A stretch of 49,261 nt of DNA, from positions 1-49,261 of the forward strand of contig CACWZI010000077.1 in the NCBI GenBank assembly GCA_902765305.1, given 5' to 3'. Origin of the DNA: an uncultured Eubacteriales bacterium. GTDB lineage: Bacteria; Bacillota; Clostridia; Christensenellales; Aristaeellaceae. Numbering within the stretch: position 1 is the stretch's first letter; the number at the start of each line of letters is the position of its first letter. The translations under genes were made by a program, and so were the position numbers. Below, in pieces: positions 43,272 to 49,261 of this stretch. The notes under the pieces were generated by a model. That model saw only the letters and a list, made by a program, of their open reading frames with translations. It was not told the origin of the DNA and ran no database searches.

Positions 43272-43616
43272 TCAGGTCCTCTCCTTGACCTTGGCCGCCT
43301 TGCCGCTGCGCTGACGCAGATAGTACAGCTTCGCGCGACGAACCTTACCGCGACGGACAACCTTGATGCTGTCCACGCGGGGGCTGTGCAGCGGAAACGT
43401 GCGCTCGACGCCGACGCCGTAGGAAGTGCGGCGCACGGTGAATGTCTCGCGGACAGAGCCATTGCGACGGGCGATGACCACGCCTTCAAAGGCCTGCAGA
43501 CGTTCGCGGGAGCCTTCGACAACCTTCACCTGAACGCGAACGGTATCGCCGACCGCGAACTGGGGGATGTCCTTCTTGAGCTGGGCGCTCTCGATGGAAC
43601 GGATGATCTCATTCAT
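43272..43616 (-). CDS. rplS: 50S ribosomal protein L19
   Basis: A 114-residue ribosomal protein of normal length with typical segments ([44 protein letters not shown]). It has its own promoter and a leader with a 31-bp duplication carrying its ribosome site. The usual rimM-trmD-rplS order is broken here by a BIG2 gene. Confidence 0.96.
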   Translation of the reverse strand: MNEIIRSIESAQLKKDIPQFAVGDTVRVQVKVVEGSRERLQAFEGVVIARRNGSVRETFTVRRTSYGVGVERTFPLHSPRVDSIKVVRRGKVRRAKLYYLRQRSGKAAKVKERT

Positions 43617-43618
43617 GG

Positions 43619-43680
43619 GATGTTCCTCCTTTCCTCACCAGGACGTTCGGATGTTCCTCCTTTCCTCACCAGGACGTTCG
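43619..43680 (-). repeat. Perfect 31-bp tandem duplication in the rplS leader
   Basis: Units 43619-43649 and 43650-43680 are identical and directly adjacent. Each contains an AAAGGAGG ribosome-binding sequence on the minus strand; only the copy nearer the gene is at the right distance (eight bases) from the L19 ATG. Confidence 0.95.
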
Positions 43681-43722
43681 TGACCAGCCTGTGGCAGCGG
43701 ACCGTCCGAATTCAACCTGCAT

Positions 43723-43751
43723 ATTATAGCACGCAGTGTGGAAAGGGGCAA
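43723..43751 (-). promoter_or_regulatory. Promoter of rplS
   Basis: On the minus strand TTGCCC (43746-43751) and TATAAT (43723-43728) are 17 bases apart, with TGC before the -10 (extended -10). It lies inside the gap behind the BIG2 gene, so L19 has independent expression. Confidence 0.75.
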
Positions 43752-43789
43752 GTAAGCGTGTGTTAAACTTCCGAATTACAGTGCTGCGC

Positions 43790-44737
43790 CTATTCGACGA
43801 CGACCCTGCAGGTGTACGTCTGGCCGCCCTTCACCCTGGCAGTGACGGTGCATTCGCCCTTCCTCAGGGCACGGATGAGACAAATCGAACCCTTTGTCAC
43901 AATCCTGATGATGCTGGGGTCGCTGCAGGACCAGGAAACCTTGCGTAAGATGCGATCCTTGAGCCTCACAGTTGTCAGTTTACGGAGCTTCAGCCTGACA
44001 TAGTTACTGGTCAGCCCTTCACTGCCCTTGACCTCAACACTGCATCTCAAAAACCCGCCGTTGCTGATCCCGGCGGAAATGACGCACGTGCCCTCGCCCA
44101 CGGCGGTGACCATGCCGTTGTCGACCGTGGCGACCTCGGGGTTGCTGGAGGACCAGGATCTGACACTGCGTTTGCCGAGGTTGCTGACATTCAGCTGGAA
44201 GGTTTCGTTGATGCGCAGCGTCTTTTCGGTCTCCGAGAGCACGGGGCCGCCGACGACGGTGACGTCATATTTCCACACCCTCGTCAGACCACCTCCCCAG
44301 CGGCGGACGGCTGTCACGGTGATGACGCACTTGCCTGCGGTAACAGCGGTGATGATGCCGCCGGAACTTATCCTGGCGACATTCGGGTCGCTGGAGGTAT
44401 CCGTGATGATATGGCTATAATACGTTCGTACATGATTATGGACCTTTCTCTGGTCCCCGACTTCCATCGTAAAGGATTCGTGGTATACCGTGGATGTCTC
44501 CTCATCGGCATTGCTGACGACGGTGGCAGCTTCAGGCGCTTCTTCGACCAGGGAGAGGTCATCGGACAGCTCGAACGCTTCCGGGGAGATGTCCAGGTCA
44601 AGGCCGTCGATGTCCTGCGGGACTTCGATGTCCTGAGACACGACGAGATCCACATCACTTTCCGCATAAGCGGTCATCGCGCCGATAAGCAACAGCACAG
44701 CCAGCAACATGGCCAGTACACGGTCGTAATTCTTCAT
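43790..44737 (-). CDS. Secreted BIG2 (Ig-like) repeat protein
   Basis: A 315-residue exported protein. ATG 44737 has a GGGAGGA site; a signal peptide ends near TAYAESD. An acidic stretch (ELSDDLSLVEE) is followed by about three BIG2-like repeats with WSSSNPEVATV and GEGTCVISA signatures. No cell-wall anchor is seen. The acidic part resembles that of the protein at 39758-41260. Its place between trmD and rplS suggests a later insertion. Function is unknown, possibly surface or adhesion related. Confidence 0.8.
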   Translation of the reverse strand: MKNYDRVLAMLLAVLLLIGAMTAYAESDVDLVVSQDIEVPQDIDGLDLDISPEAFELSDDLSLVEEAPEAATVVSNADEETSTVYHESFTMEVGDQRKVHNHVRTYYSHIITDTSSDPNVARISSGGIITAVTAGKCVITVTAVRRWGGGLTRVWKYDVTVVGGPVLSETEKTLRINETFQLNVSNLGKRSVRSWSSSNPEVATVDNGMVTAVGEGTCVISAGISNGGFLRCSVEVKGSEGLTSNYVRLKLRKLTTVRLKDRILRKVSWSCSDPSIIRIVTKGSICLIRALRKGECTVTARVKGGQTYTCRVVVE

Positions 44738-44760
44738 ACGCGTTCCTCCCATCGTTTGCT

Positions 44761-44790
44761 TGTATATCCATTGTAATCTTTTTAGGTCAA
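44761..44790 (-). promoter_or_regulatory. Promoter of the BIG2 gene at 43790-44737
   Basis: On the minus strand TTGACC (44785-44790) and TATACA (44761-44766) are 18 bases apart, placed between the trmD stop codon (44814) and the BIG2 start. Confidence 0.6.
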
Positions 44791-44813
44791 AAATGCAAGC
44801 AAAAAGAAAATTA

Positions 44814-45986
44814 TTATTTGGGCAGAACAGCGGCAGCCTGTCCCGCCTCACAATAATAGGGCCCCCTGGCAGGACTTCCCGTCTGCATCCACACGTGCGT
44901 CAACGTCTCATCCGCGAGGATGGCACACCCGAAAGCGGCGAGGACATCCGGTGAAATACCCTGTACCCGGTACAGCAGGGCGTCGTCCGGCAGGCAGAGC
45001 AGGCAGCGCTGTGCGCCGCAGGCCTGCCACCGTTCCCATGCCGCGTCGCCCGCTGCAAAAACGGGGATGTAGCCCATGGAAAACGCCTGCCACAGGAAGC
45101 CCTTGTGCCGCCGTCCGGAGAAGCACTGCTTCTTCGCGGCCTTGCGGCTGGCCTCGGGCACGAAGACACCGAGCCACTGCTTGGGCCACTGTTCGGCCGC
45201 CTTCAGCGGGAGGCGCTCAAAGGCGATGTCGTGGGCCGCGAGCAGCGCCTCCACCTCCCCCGCCCGCTTGAGCCGCGCCAGCATGGCCCGGTCATTCTCA
45301 TCCAGCGGCGCGCTGTCCAGCAATTCGGGCCGTCTTTGGAGCGTCAGCGCCAGGGACTGCTCCCGCCGCCAGGCGGTGATGTCGGCATGATTGCCGCCCA
45401 GCAGCACCCCTGGCACCTTTTCGCCCCGAAAGTCAGCAGGGCGGGTGTACTGGGGATATTCCAGCAGCCCCGTGGTGAAGCTCTCATCCTCGCTGGATTC
45501 GTCGGAGCCCAGCACCCCGGGCACCAGCCGGGCCACCGCGTCGATCACCACCAGCGCCCCCAGCTCGCCGCCGGTGAGCACGTAGTCGCCGATGGACAGC
45601 TCCTCGTCGATCACCGCGTCCAGCGCCCGCTGGTCCACGCCCTCGTAGTGGCCGCAGAGCAGGGCCAGTTCTTCCTCCCTCGCCAATTCCTCGACGACGC
45701 GCTGGTTCAGCGTGCGCCCCCGGGGCGAAAGGTATATGCGCCTTCCGTGAAAGTCCTCCGGCAGGTTGGCCGCGAAGGCGTCCACGATGGGCTGGGCGGC
45801 CATCACCATGCCCGCGCCGCCGCCGAAGGGATAGTCGTCGGTGTTGCGGTGCTTTTCCTTCGAGTATTCGCGGATGTCGATCAGCTCCACCTGCAAAAGC
45901 CCCGCTGAAATCGCCCGCCCCAGTATGGACTGGGCCAGCATGGGCCGCAGCATGTCGGGAAACAGCGTAAAGACCTTAATCCTCAT
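44814..45986 (-). CDS. trmD: TrmD tRNA (guanine37-N1)-methyltransferase with extra C-terminal domain
   Basis: A 390-residue protein, about 140 residues longer than ordinary TrmD. The N-terminal 235 residues are a complete TrmD: FTLFPDM, YPFGGGAGMVM, LLCGHYEGVDQR, IGDYVLTGGE and a YTRPADFRG-type C-lobe. This part methylates G37 of tRNA with S-adenosylmethionine through the knotted fold. The tail (about 250-390) contains GFLWQAFSMG, a cysteine-rich middle, LTHVWMQT and GPYYC; by eye it resembles the DUF4275 family. ATG 45986 overlaps the rimM stop by 11 bases. The tail's role is unknown. Confidence 0.9.
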   Translation of the reverse strand: MRIKVFTLFPDMLRPMLAQSILGRAISAGLLQVELIDIREYSKEKHRNTDDYPFGGGAGMVMAAQPIVDAFAANLPEDFHGRRIYLSPRGRTLNQRVVEELAREEELALLCGHYEGVDQRALDAVIDEELSIGDYVLTGGELGALVVIDAVARLVPGVLGSDESSEDESFTTGLLEYPQYTRPADFRGEKVPGVLLGGNHADITAWRREQSLALTLQRRPELLDSAPLDENDRAMLARLKRAGEVEALLAAHDIAFERLPLKAAEQWPKQWLGVFVPEASRKAAKKQCFSGRRHKGFLWQAFSMGYIPVFAAGDAAWERWQACGAQRCLLCLPDDALLYRVQGISPDVLAAFGCAILADETLTHVWMQTGSPARGPYYCEAGQAAAVLPK

Positions 45987-46503
45987 CGAACACCGCCACC
46001 TCATTGAGCCGCCTGCCGTCCAGGCGCATCTGACCCGCCTGGAGGTCAACGGCCAGCACCACGCTCTTCAGCGCCGGCACCAGCACCTCGCCCAGCGGCC
46101 CCTTGAACACATACACGTCGTTGCCGCCGGGCTGCATGACCTCGGTGAGCTTTCCCAGGTCCCGCCCGTCGTCCACCACGCCGCGCAGGCCGTACAGGTC
46201 GGTGATGAAGTTGCTGTCCCCGTCCAGCTCGACGGCGTGGGCCCGGTCGATGTACAGCCGCATACCCCGCAGCTTCTCCGCCATGTCCCGATCCGTGACG
46301 CCCGCCACGTTCATGAACACCGCGTCCGTGCCCAGGCGGTTCACGGTGATCTTCAGCGGCGCATAGCCGCCGTCCTTTTCGATGTATACGGTATCAAGCC
46401 CCTCGAAGCGCTCCGGGTCGCAGGTGCAGGGCCGCACCTTGACCTCCCCCCGCACCCCCTGGGGCTTGGTGATCTCGCCGATCATCAGGTATTGTGAAAG
46501 CAT
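45976..46503 (-). CDS. rimM: Ribosome maturation factor RimM
   Basis: A 175-residue 16S rRNA processing factor of normal length, with the typical GEITKPQGVRGEVKV start and a PRC-barrel C-terminal domain (LTEVMQPGGNDVYV). It overlaps trmD, as in most Firmicutes, but rpsP is not upstream here; instead a divergent AT-richer gene follows. Confidence 0.93.
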   Translation of the reverse strand: MLSQYLMIGEITKPQGVRGEVKVRPCTCDPERFEGLDTVYIEKDGGYAPLKITVNRLGTDAVFMNVAGVTDRDMAEKLRGMRLYIDRAHAVELDGDSNFITDLYGLRGVVDDGRDLGKLTEVMQPGGNDVYVFKGPLGEVLVPALKSVVLAVDLQAGQMRLDGRRLNEVAVFDED

Positions 46504-46534
46504 GGGATTTCCTCCAATAAATCATATTGGATAT

Positions 46535-46563
46535 ATTATAGCTTGATTGGAACGGAAATGCAA
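46535..46563 (-). promoter_or_regulatory. Promoter of rimM-trmD
   Basis: On the minus strand TTGCAT (46558-46563) and a perfect TATAAT (46535-46540) are 17 bases apart; the rimM ATG lies 32 bases beyond the -10 element, with GGAGGAAA as ribosome site. Confidence 0.7.
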
Positions 46564-46584
46564 ACAACTTCTTGCCAATTGTGA

Positions 46585-46613
46585 TTGTCGAAAGCACGAT
46601 TATATGCTATGAT
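46585..46613 (+). promoter_or_regulatory. Promoter of the AT-richer gene at 46660
   Basis: TTGTCG (46585-46590) and TATGAT (46608-46613) are 17 bases apart, with TGC before the -10 (extended -10). It is back to back with the rimM promoter. Confidence 0.55.
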
Positions 46614-46659
46614 ACTCGGGAAAGACGATGATTTTGTGAACAGTACAGTGGAGGTATCC

Positions 46660-47709
46660 ATGCAAAACCGCTACGTGGGTGATATTGGCGACTTTGGTAA
46701 GCTCGGGCTGCTGCGTGTATTGAGCAGCAACGGCCTTTCAATCGGCGTCAACTGGTACCTTACAGACGACGAAAACCACAATGGCGATGGGCGTCATATA
46801 GGGTACTTGGCCAAGACTGAATACCGCGATTGTGACGAAGCGCTCTGGTATGCGCTGAAGCGCATCGTAACATCCAATCAAAGAGAAACAGCGGCTATTG
46901 AAAATTCGGGCATCCTTTCAGCGACATATTATTCAGTTCCCATAGCCTGCGCATGTAAGAACAAAATAGAAAGGCTGGAGCAGAGAAAGAGTTGGCATAT
47001 GAGCGCCCTGAAGGCGCTTAGAGGCATAGATGTGGTATATATCGATCCTGACAACGGTCTGATGGTTCCCTCTGCGCAGGGAACGACCAAAATGGGCAAA
47101 TATGTAGAACTGCAAGAGATTGCAGATTACTACAGGCAGGGCTCAAGCATCATCTACTATCAACACAAAGCCCGATTACAGGATAACGAATACGCAGTAC
47201 AGTTTCACAACCTGCTCGCAAGCATCAATATCCCCGATGCGAGAGGACTTGGCCTGAAATTCATATCTACATCTCAGAGGTTTTACTTTTTTGTGATACA
47301 ACCAAGGCATGAGTCAATTATCAGGAAATGCGTTGCGCAGATGTTGACAACAGAATGGAAGAAACACTTCTGCCTCATTGAGCCGCATGGAACAAATGAC
47401 ACCATTTCCCAAAGGAGAGAGATAAACATGAACGAAACCAAAAAAGCGGTCATCAGCGTGCTGGGCATGGACAAAAAGGGCATCATCGCCCAGGTCAGCC
47501 GGATCCTCTATGAGAACGACGCCAACATATTGGACATCACCCAGACCATCGTCTCCGGGCTGTTCAGCATGATACTGATCGCGGACGTGTCGTCCGGGAA
47601 CTGCTCCTTCGACGCGCTGAAGACCGAGCTGGACGCCCTTTCAGGCCGCATCGGCGTGCAGATCCGCACCCAGCGCAGCGAAATCTTCGAAGCGATGCAC
47701 CAGATCTGA
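46660..47709 (+). CDS. Unknown-family protein (DPDNG motif) fused in frame to an ACT domain
   Basis: A 349-residue reading frame. ATG 46660 has GGAGG about seven bases upstream. Residues 1-256 begin MQNRYVGDIGDFGKLGLLR and contain YIDPDNGL, a recognisable but unnamed family in my memory; the IDPDNG segment is vaguely like a methyltransferase-type loop, and no function is assigned. This part is visibly richer in A and T than its neighbours, suggesting horizontal acquisition. It has no stop codon and runs through the former untranslated leader of the ACT gene into residue 257, the ACT start. The product may be a fusion, or both a fusion and free ACT protein may be made. Confidence 0.65.
   Translation: MQNRYVGDIGDFGKLGLLRVLSSNGLSIGVNWYLTDDENHNGDGRHIGYLAKTEYRDCDEALWYALKRIVTSNQRETAAIENSGILSATYYSVPIACACKNKIERLEQRKSWHMSALKALRGIDVVYIDPDNGLMVPSAQGTTKMGKYVELQEIADYYRQGSSIIYYQHKARLQDNEYAVQFHNLLASINIPDARGLGLKFISTSQRFYFFVIQPRHESIIRKCVAQMLTTEWKKHFCLIEPHGTNDTISQRREINMNETKKAVISVLGMDKKGIIAQVSRILYENDANILDITQTIVSGLFSMILIADVSSGNCSFDALKTELDALSGRIGVQIRTQRSEIFEAMHQI
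47428..47709 (+). CDS. ACT-domain protein (UPF0237), internal start
   Basis: A 93-residue ACT-domain protein (GMDKKGIIAQVS and ANILDITQTI motifs) that in many Firmicutes is a separate gene directly before the UPF0210 gene. An AAAGGAGAG site eight to ten bases before ATG 47428 shows it can be translated on its own, although it lies in frame inside the longer reading frame starting at 46660. It is probably a small-molecule or amino-acid-binding regulator of the next gene's product; the ligand is unknown. Confidence 0.85.
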   Translation: MNETKKAVISVLGMDKKGIIAQVSRILYENDANILDITQTIVSGLFSMILIADVSSGNCSFDALKTELDALSGRIGVQIRTQRSEIFEAMHQI

Positions 47710-47723
47710 GGAGGTACTGAGCC

Positions 47724-49082
47724 ATGCACATGATCAACACCTCTGAAATTCTGGAAACCCTGAACATGATCGACCACCAGAAGCTGGACGTGCGCACGAT
47801 CACCATGGGCATATCGCTGTTTTCCTGCGTCACCGACGACGAGGACCGGCTGTGCAGTAACATCTACGACCTGATCACCCGCCGGGCAGAGCACCTGGTG
47901 GAGGTGGGCCAGGCGATCGAGCGGGACTACGGCGTGCCCATCGTCAACAAGCGCATCTCCGTGACCCCCGCGGCGCTGGTCACCGGGGCGATCAAGAACC
48001 CGGTGAAGGTGGCCCGGGCGCTGGACCGGGCGGCCAAGACCGCGGGCGTGGACTTCATCGGCGGCTATTCGGCACTGGTGCACAAGGGCATCACCGAGGC
48101 CGACCGGCGGCTGATCGAATCGATCCCCGAGGCGCTGGCCACCACCGACCTGGTCTGCTCGTCGGTGAACGTGGGCTCCACCCGGGCCGGCATCAACATG
48201 GACGCCGTGCGCCTGATGGGCCAGACGGTGAAGGCTACCGCCGCCTCCACCGCTGAAAGCGGCGGGCTGGGCTGCGCGAAGCTGGTGGTGTTCTGCAACG
48301 CCGTGGAGGATAACCCCTTCATGGCCGGCGCGTTCCACGGCCCCGGCGAGGGCGATTGCGCCGTCAGCGTGGGCGTCAGCGGCCCCGGCGTGGTGAAGGT
48401 GGCCCTGGAGGGCGTAAAGGGCGCGCCCTTCGACGAGGTGGCTGAGACCATCAAGCGCACCGCCTTCCACATCACACGAGTGGGCCAGCTGGTGGCCCGG
48501 GAGGCCAGCCGCCGCTTGGGCGTACCCTTCGGCATCGTGGATCTGTCCCTGGCCCCCACTCCGGCAGTGGGCGATTCCGTGGCCGCGATCCTGGAGGAGA
48601 TGGGCCTTGAGACCTGCGGCGCCCACGGCACCACCGCGGCGCTGGCGCTGCTCAACGACGCGGTAAAGAAGGGCGGCGTGATGGCCTCGTCCCACGTGGG
48701 CGGGCTCTCCGGCGCGTTCATCCCGGTCTCCGAGGACATCGGAATGATCCAGGCCGCCCAGAAGGGGGCGCTTTCGCTGGAAAAGCTGGAAGCCATGACC
48801 TGCGTCTGCTCGGTGGGCCTCGACATGATCGCCATTCCCGGCGACACCCCCGCCGAGACCGTCGCCGCCATCATCGCCGACGAGGCTGCCATCGGCATGG
48901 TCAACAACAAGACCACCGCCGTGCGGGTGATCCCCGCCCCCGGCAAGGACGTGGGCGACAGCGTGGAGTTCGGCGGCCTGCTGGGCCACGCCCCGATCAT
49001 CCCCGTGCGCACGCTGGATTCCAGCCCGTTCATCCAAAGGGGCGGCAGGATCCCCGCCCCGCTACACAGCTTGAGGAACTGA
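47724..49082 (+). CDS. UPF0210 (DUF711, PFL-type) protein
   Basis: A 452-residue cytoplasmic protein of the conserved UPF0210 family ([11 protein letters not shown]-like region, [20 protein letters not shown]-like and [12 protein letters not shown] segments). The family has a fold related to pyruvate-formate-lyase-type barrels, but no agreed activity. An AGGAGG sits nine bases before ATG 47724; ATG 47730 is an alternative. It is 14 bases behind the ACT gene, the typical pairing. No terminator other than the repeat at 49094 follows. Confidence 0.9.
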   Translation: MHMINTSEILETLNMIDHQKLDVRTITMGISLFSCVTDDEDRLCSNIYDLITRRAEHLVEVGQAIERDYGVPIVNKRISVTPAALVTGAIKNPVKVARALDRAAKTAGVDFIGGYSALVHKGITEADRRLIESIPEALATTDLVCSSVNVGSTRAGINMDAVRLMGQTVKATAASTAESGGLGCAKLVVFCNAVEDNPFMAGAFHGPGEGDCAVSVGVSGPGVVKVALEGVKGAPFDEVAETIKRTAFHITRVGQLVAREASRRLGVPFGIVDLSLAPTPAVGDSVAAILEEMGLETCGAHGTTAALALLNDAVKKGGVMASSHVGGLSGAFIPVSEDIGMIQAAQKGALSLEKLEAMTCVCSVGLDMIAIPGDTPAETVAAIIADEAAIGMVNNKTTAVRVIPAPGKDVGDSVEFGGLLGHAPIIPVRTLDSSPFIQRGGRIPAPLHSLRN

Positions 49083-49093
49083 TCGAGGATGAC

Positions 49094-49166
49094 AAATACT
49101 GATTTATCGAGCTGTGCTCGATAAATCAGTATTTAGGGGTTAGGTTTTAGGGGTTAGGGGTTAGGG
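49094..49166. repeat. 19-bp-stem palindrome plus TTAGGGG/TTTTAGG array
   Basis: Perfect arms at 49094-49112 and 49116-49134 (core ACTGATTTATCGAGC) enclose a TGT loop, followed by irregular TTAGGGG repeats up to 49166. It starts 11 bases after the UPF0210 stop codon and may serve as its transcript end. It is the mirror of the copy at 28-98. Confidence 0.88.
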
Positions 49167-49236
49167 CAATGTCGTCAACTTAGCAAAAGTTGTAATAGGA
49201 AAAGAGTTCACAACAAGCGTCAAAACCTCCGTAGCG

Positions 49237-49253
49237 GCGACTATCAGTCGCCA
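49237..49253. repeat. Short GGCGAC hairpin with TATCA loop
   Basis: Arms 49237-49242 and 49248-49253 enclose TATCA, preceded by GTAGC. It resembles the small hairpins at 7682-7702 and 35250-35267. The rest of 49167-49261 shows no gene. Confidence 0.5.
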
Positions 49254-49261
49254 TGCCATCT

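Noticed and set aside
49135-49166. TTAGGG-like repeats as a linear-replicon telomere
   Set aside because: Arrays are short, irregular, dispersed at internal sites and always next to the same palindrome, so they are intergenic repeats.

Overview
The window looks like one contig piece from a GC-rich, gut- or rumen-type member of the class Clostridia, probably an uncultured genome. This rests on gene families and order: YesMN-type two-component systems, a YtcQ/LplB/YtcP-type sugar ABC transporter, DUF624 (YesL), bacterial Ig-like (BIG2) secreted proteins, the ACT (UPF0237)/UPF0210 pair, TTGACA/TATAAT promoters and strong Shine-Dalgarno (SD) sites. Order Christensenellales is a guess only. I found no rRNA, tRNA or CRISPR.

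Layout. (1) 1-7.3 kb: a repeat, a SpoIIE-type phosphatase with a Cache-like sensor (+), then a minus-strand operon of YesM-like kinase, YesN-like regulator and a solute-binding protein without transporter subunits. (2) 7.3-10.6 kb: a GH94 disaccharide phosphorylase between two repeat clusters. (3) 10.6-23.6 kb, the most striking part: a minus-strand operon of three hybrid histidine kinases joined by ATGA overlaps, one being an APC-type permease fused to a kinase. It is divergent from a 1,435-residue protein made of an APC permease, GGDEF, receiver, degenerate GGDEF, EAL and a C-terminal domain. Two related permeases are thus wired to two signalling outputs: phosphorelay and cyclic di-GMP. (4) 23.6-25.4 kb: a small HAD nucleotidase and a secreted histidine acid phosphatase. 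(5) 25.5-36.7 kb: a sucrose/fructo-oligosaccharide locus. The minus strand carries two permeases (one disrupted), a binding protein, GH32 hydrolase, fructokinase, MsmK-type ATPase and a lipoprotein resembling the C-terminal half of GH32. The divergent LacI regulator is followed by DUF624 and a membrane-anchored protein. (6) 36.7-41.3 kb: a TetR regulator, a tannase-like secreted hydrolase and an LRR/BIG2 secreted protein. (7) 41.3-46.5 kb: housekeeping genes rimM, trmD, rplS, rbgA, rnhB and yraN, interrupted by a BIG2 gene; TrmD has an extra C-terminal domain. (8) 46.6-49.1 kb: an AT-richer gene running in frame into an ACT-domain gene, then UPF0210.

A family of intergenic elements recurs at about 0.03, 7.4, 10.2, 19.0 and 49.1 kb. 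Each has a palindrome around ACTGATTTGTCG or ACTGATTTATCG, and most carry G-rich heptamer arrays (TTTTAGG/TTAGGGG or TGTTCCC).

Stretches near or above 300 bases without a gene: 99-372 holds only the promoter of the first gene; 7259-7768, 10172-10624 and 18867-19259 hold promoters and the repeats listed; 33908-34205 is the divergent LacI/ABC control region.
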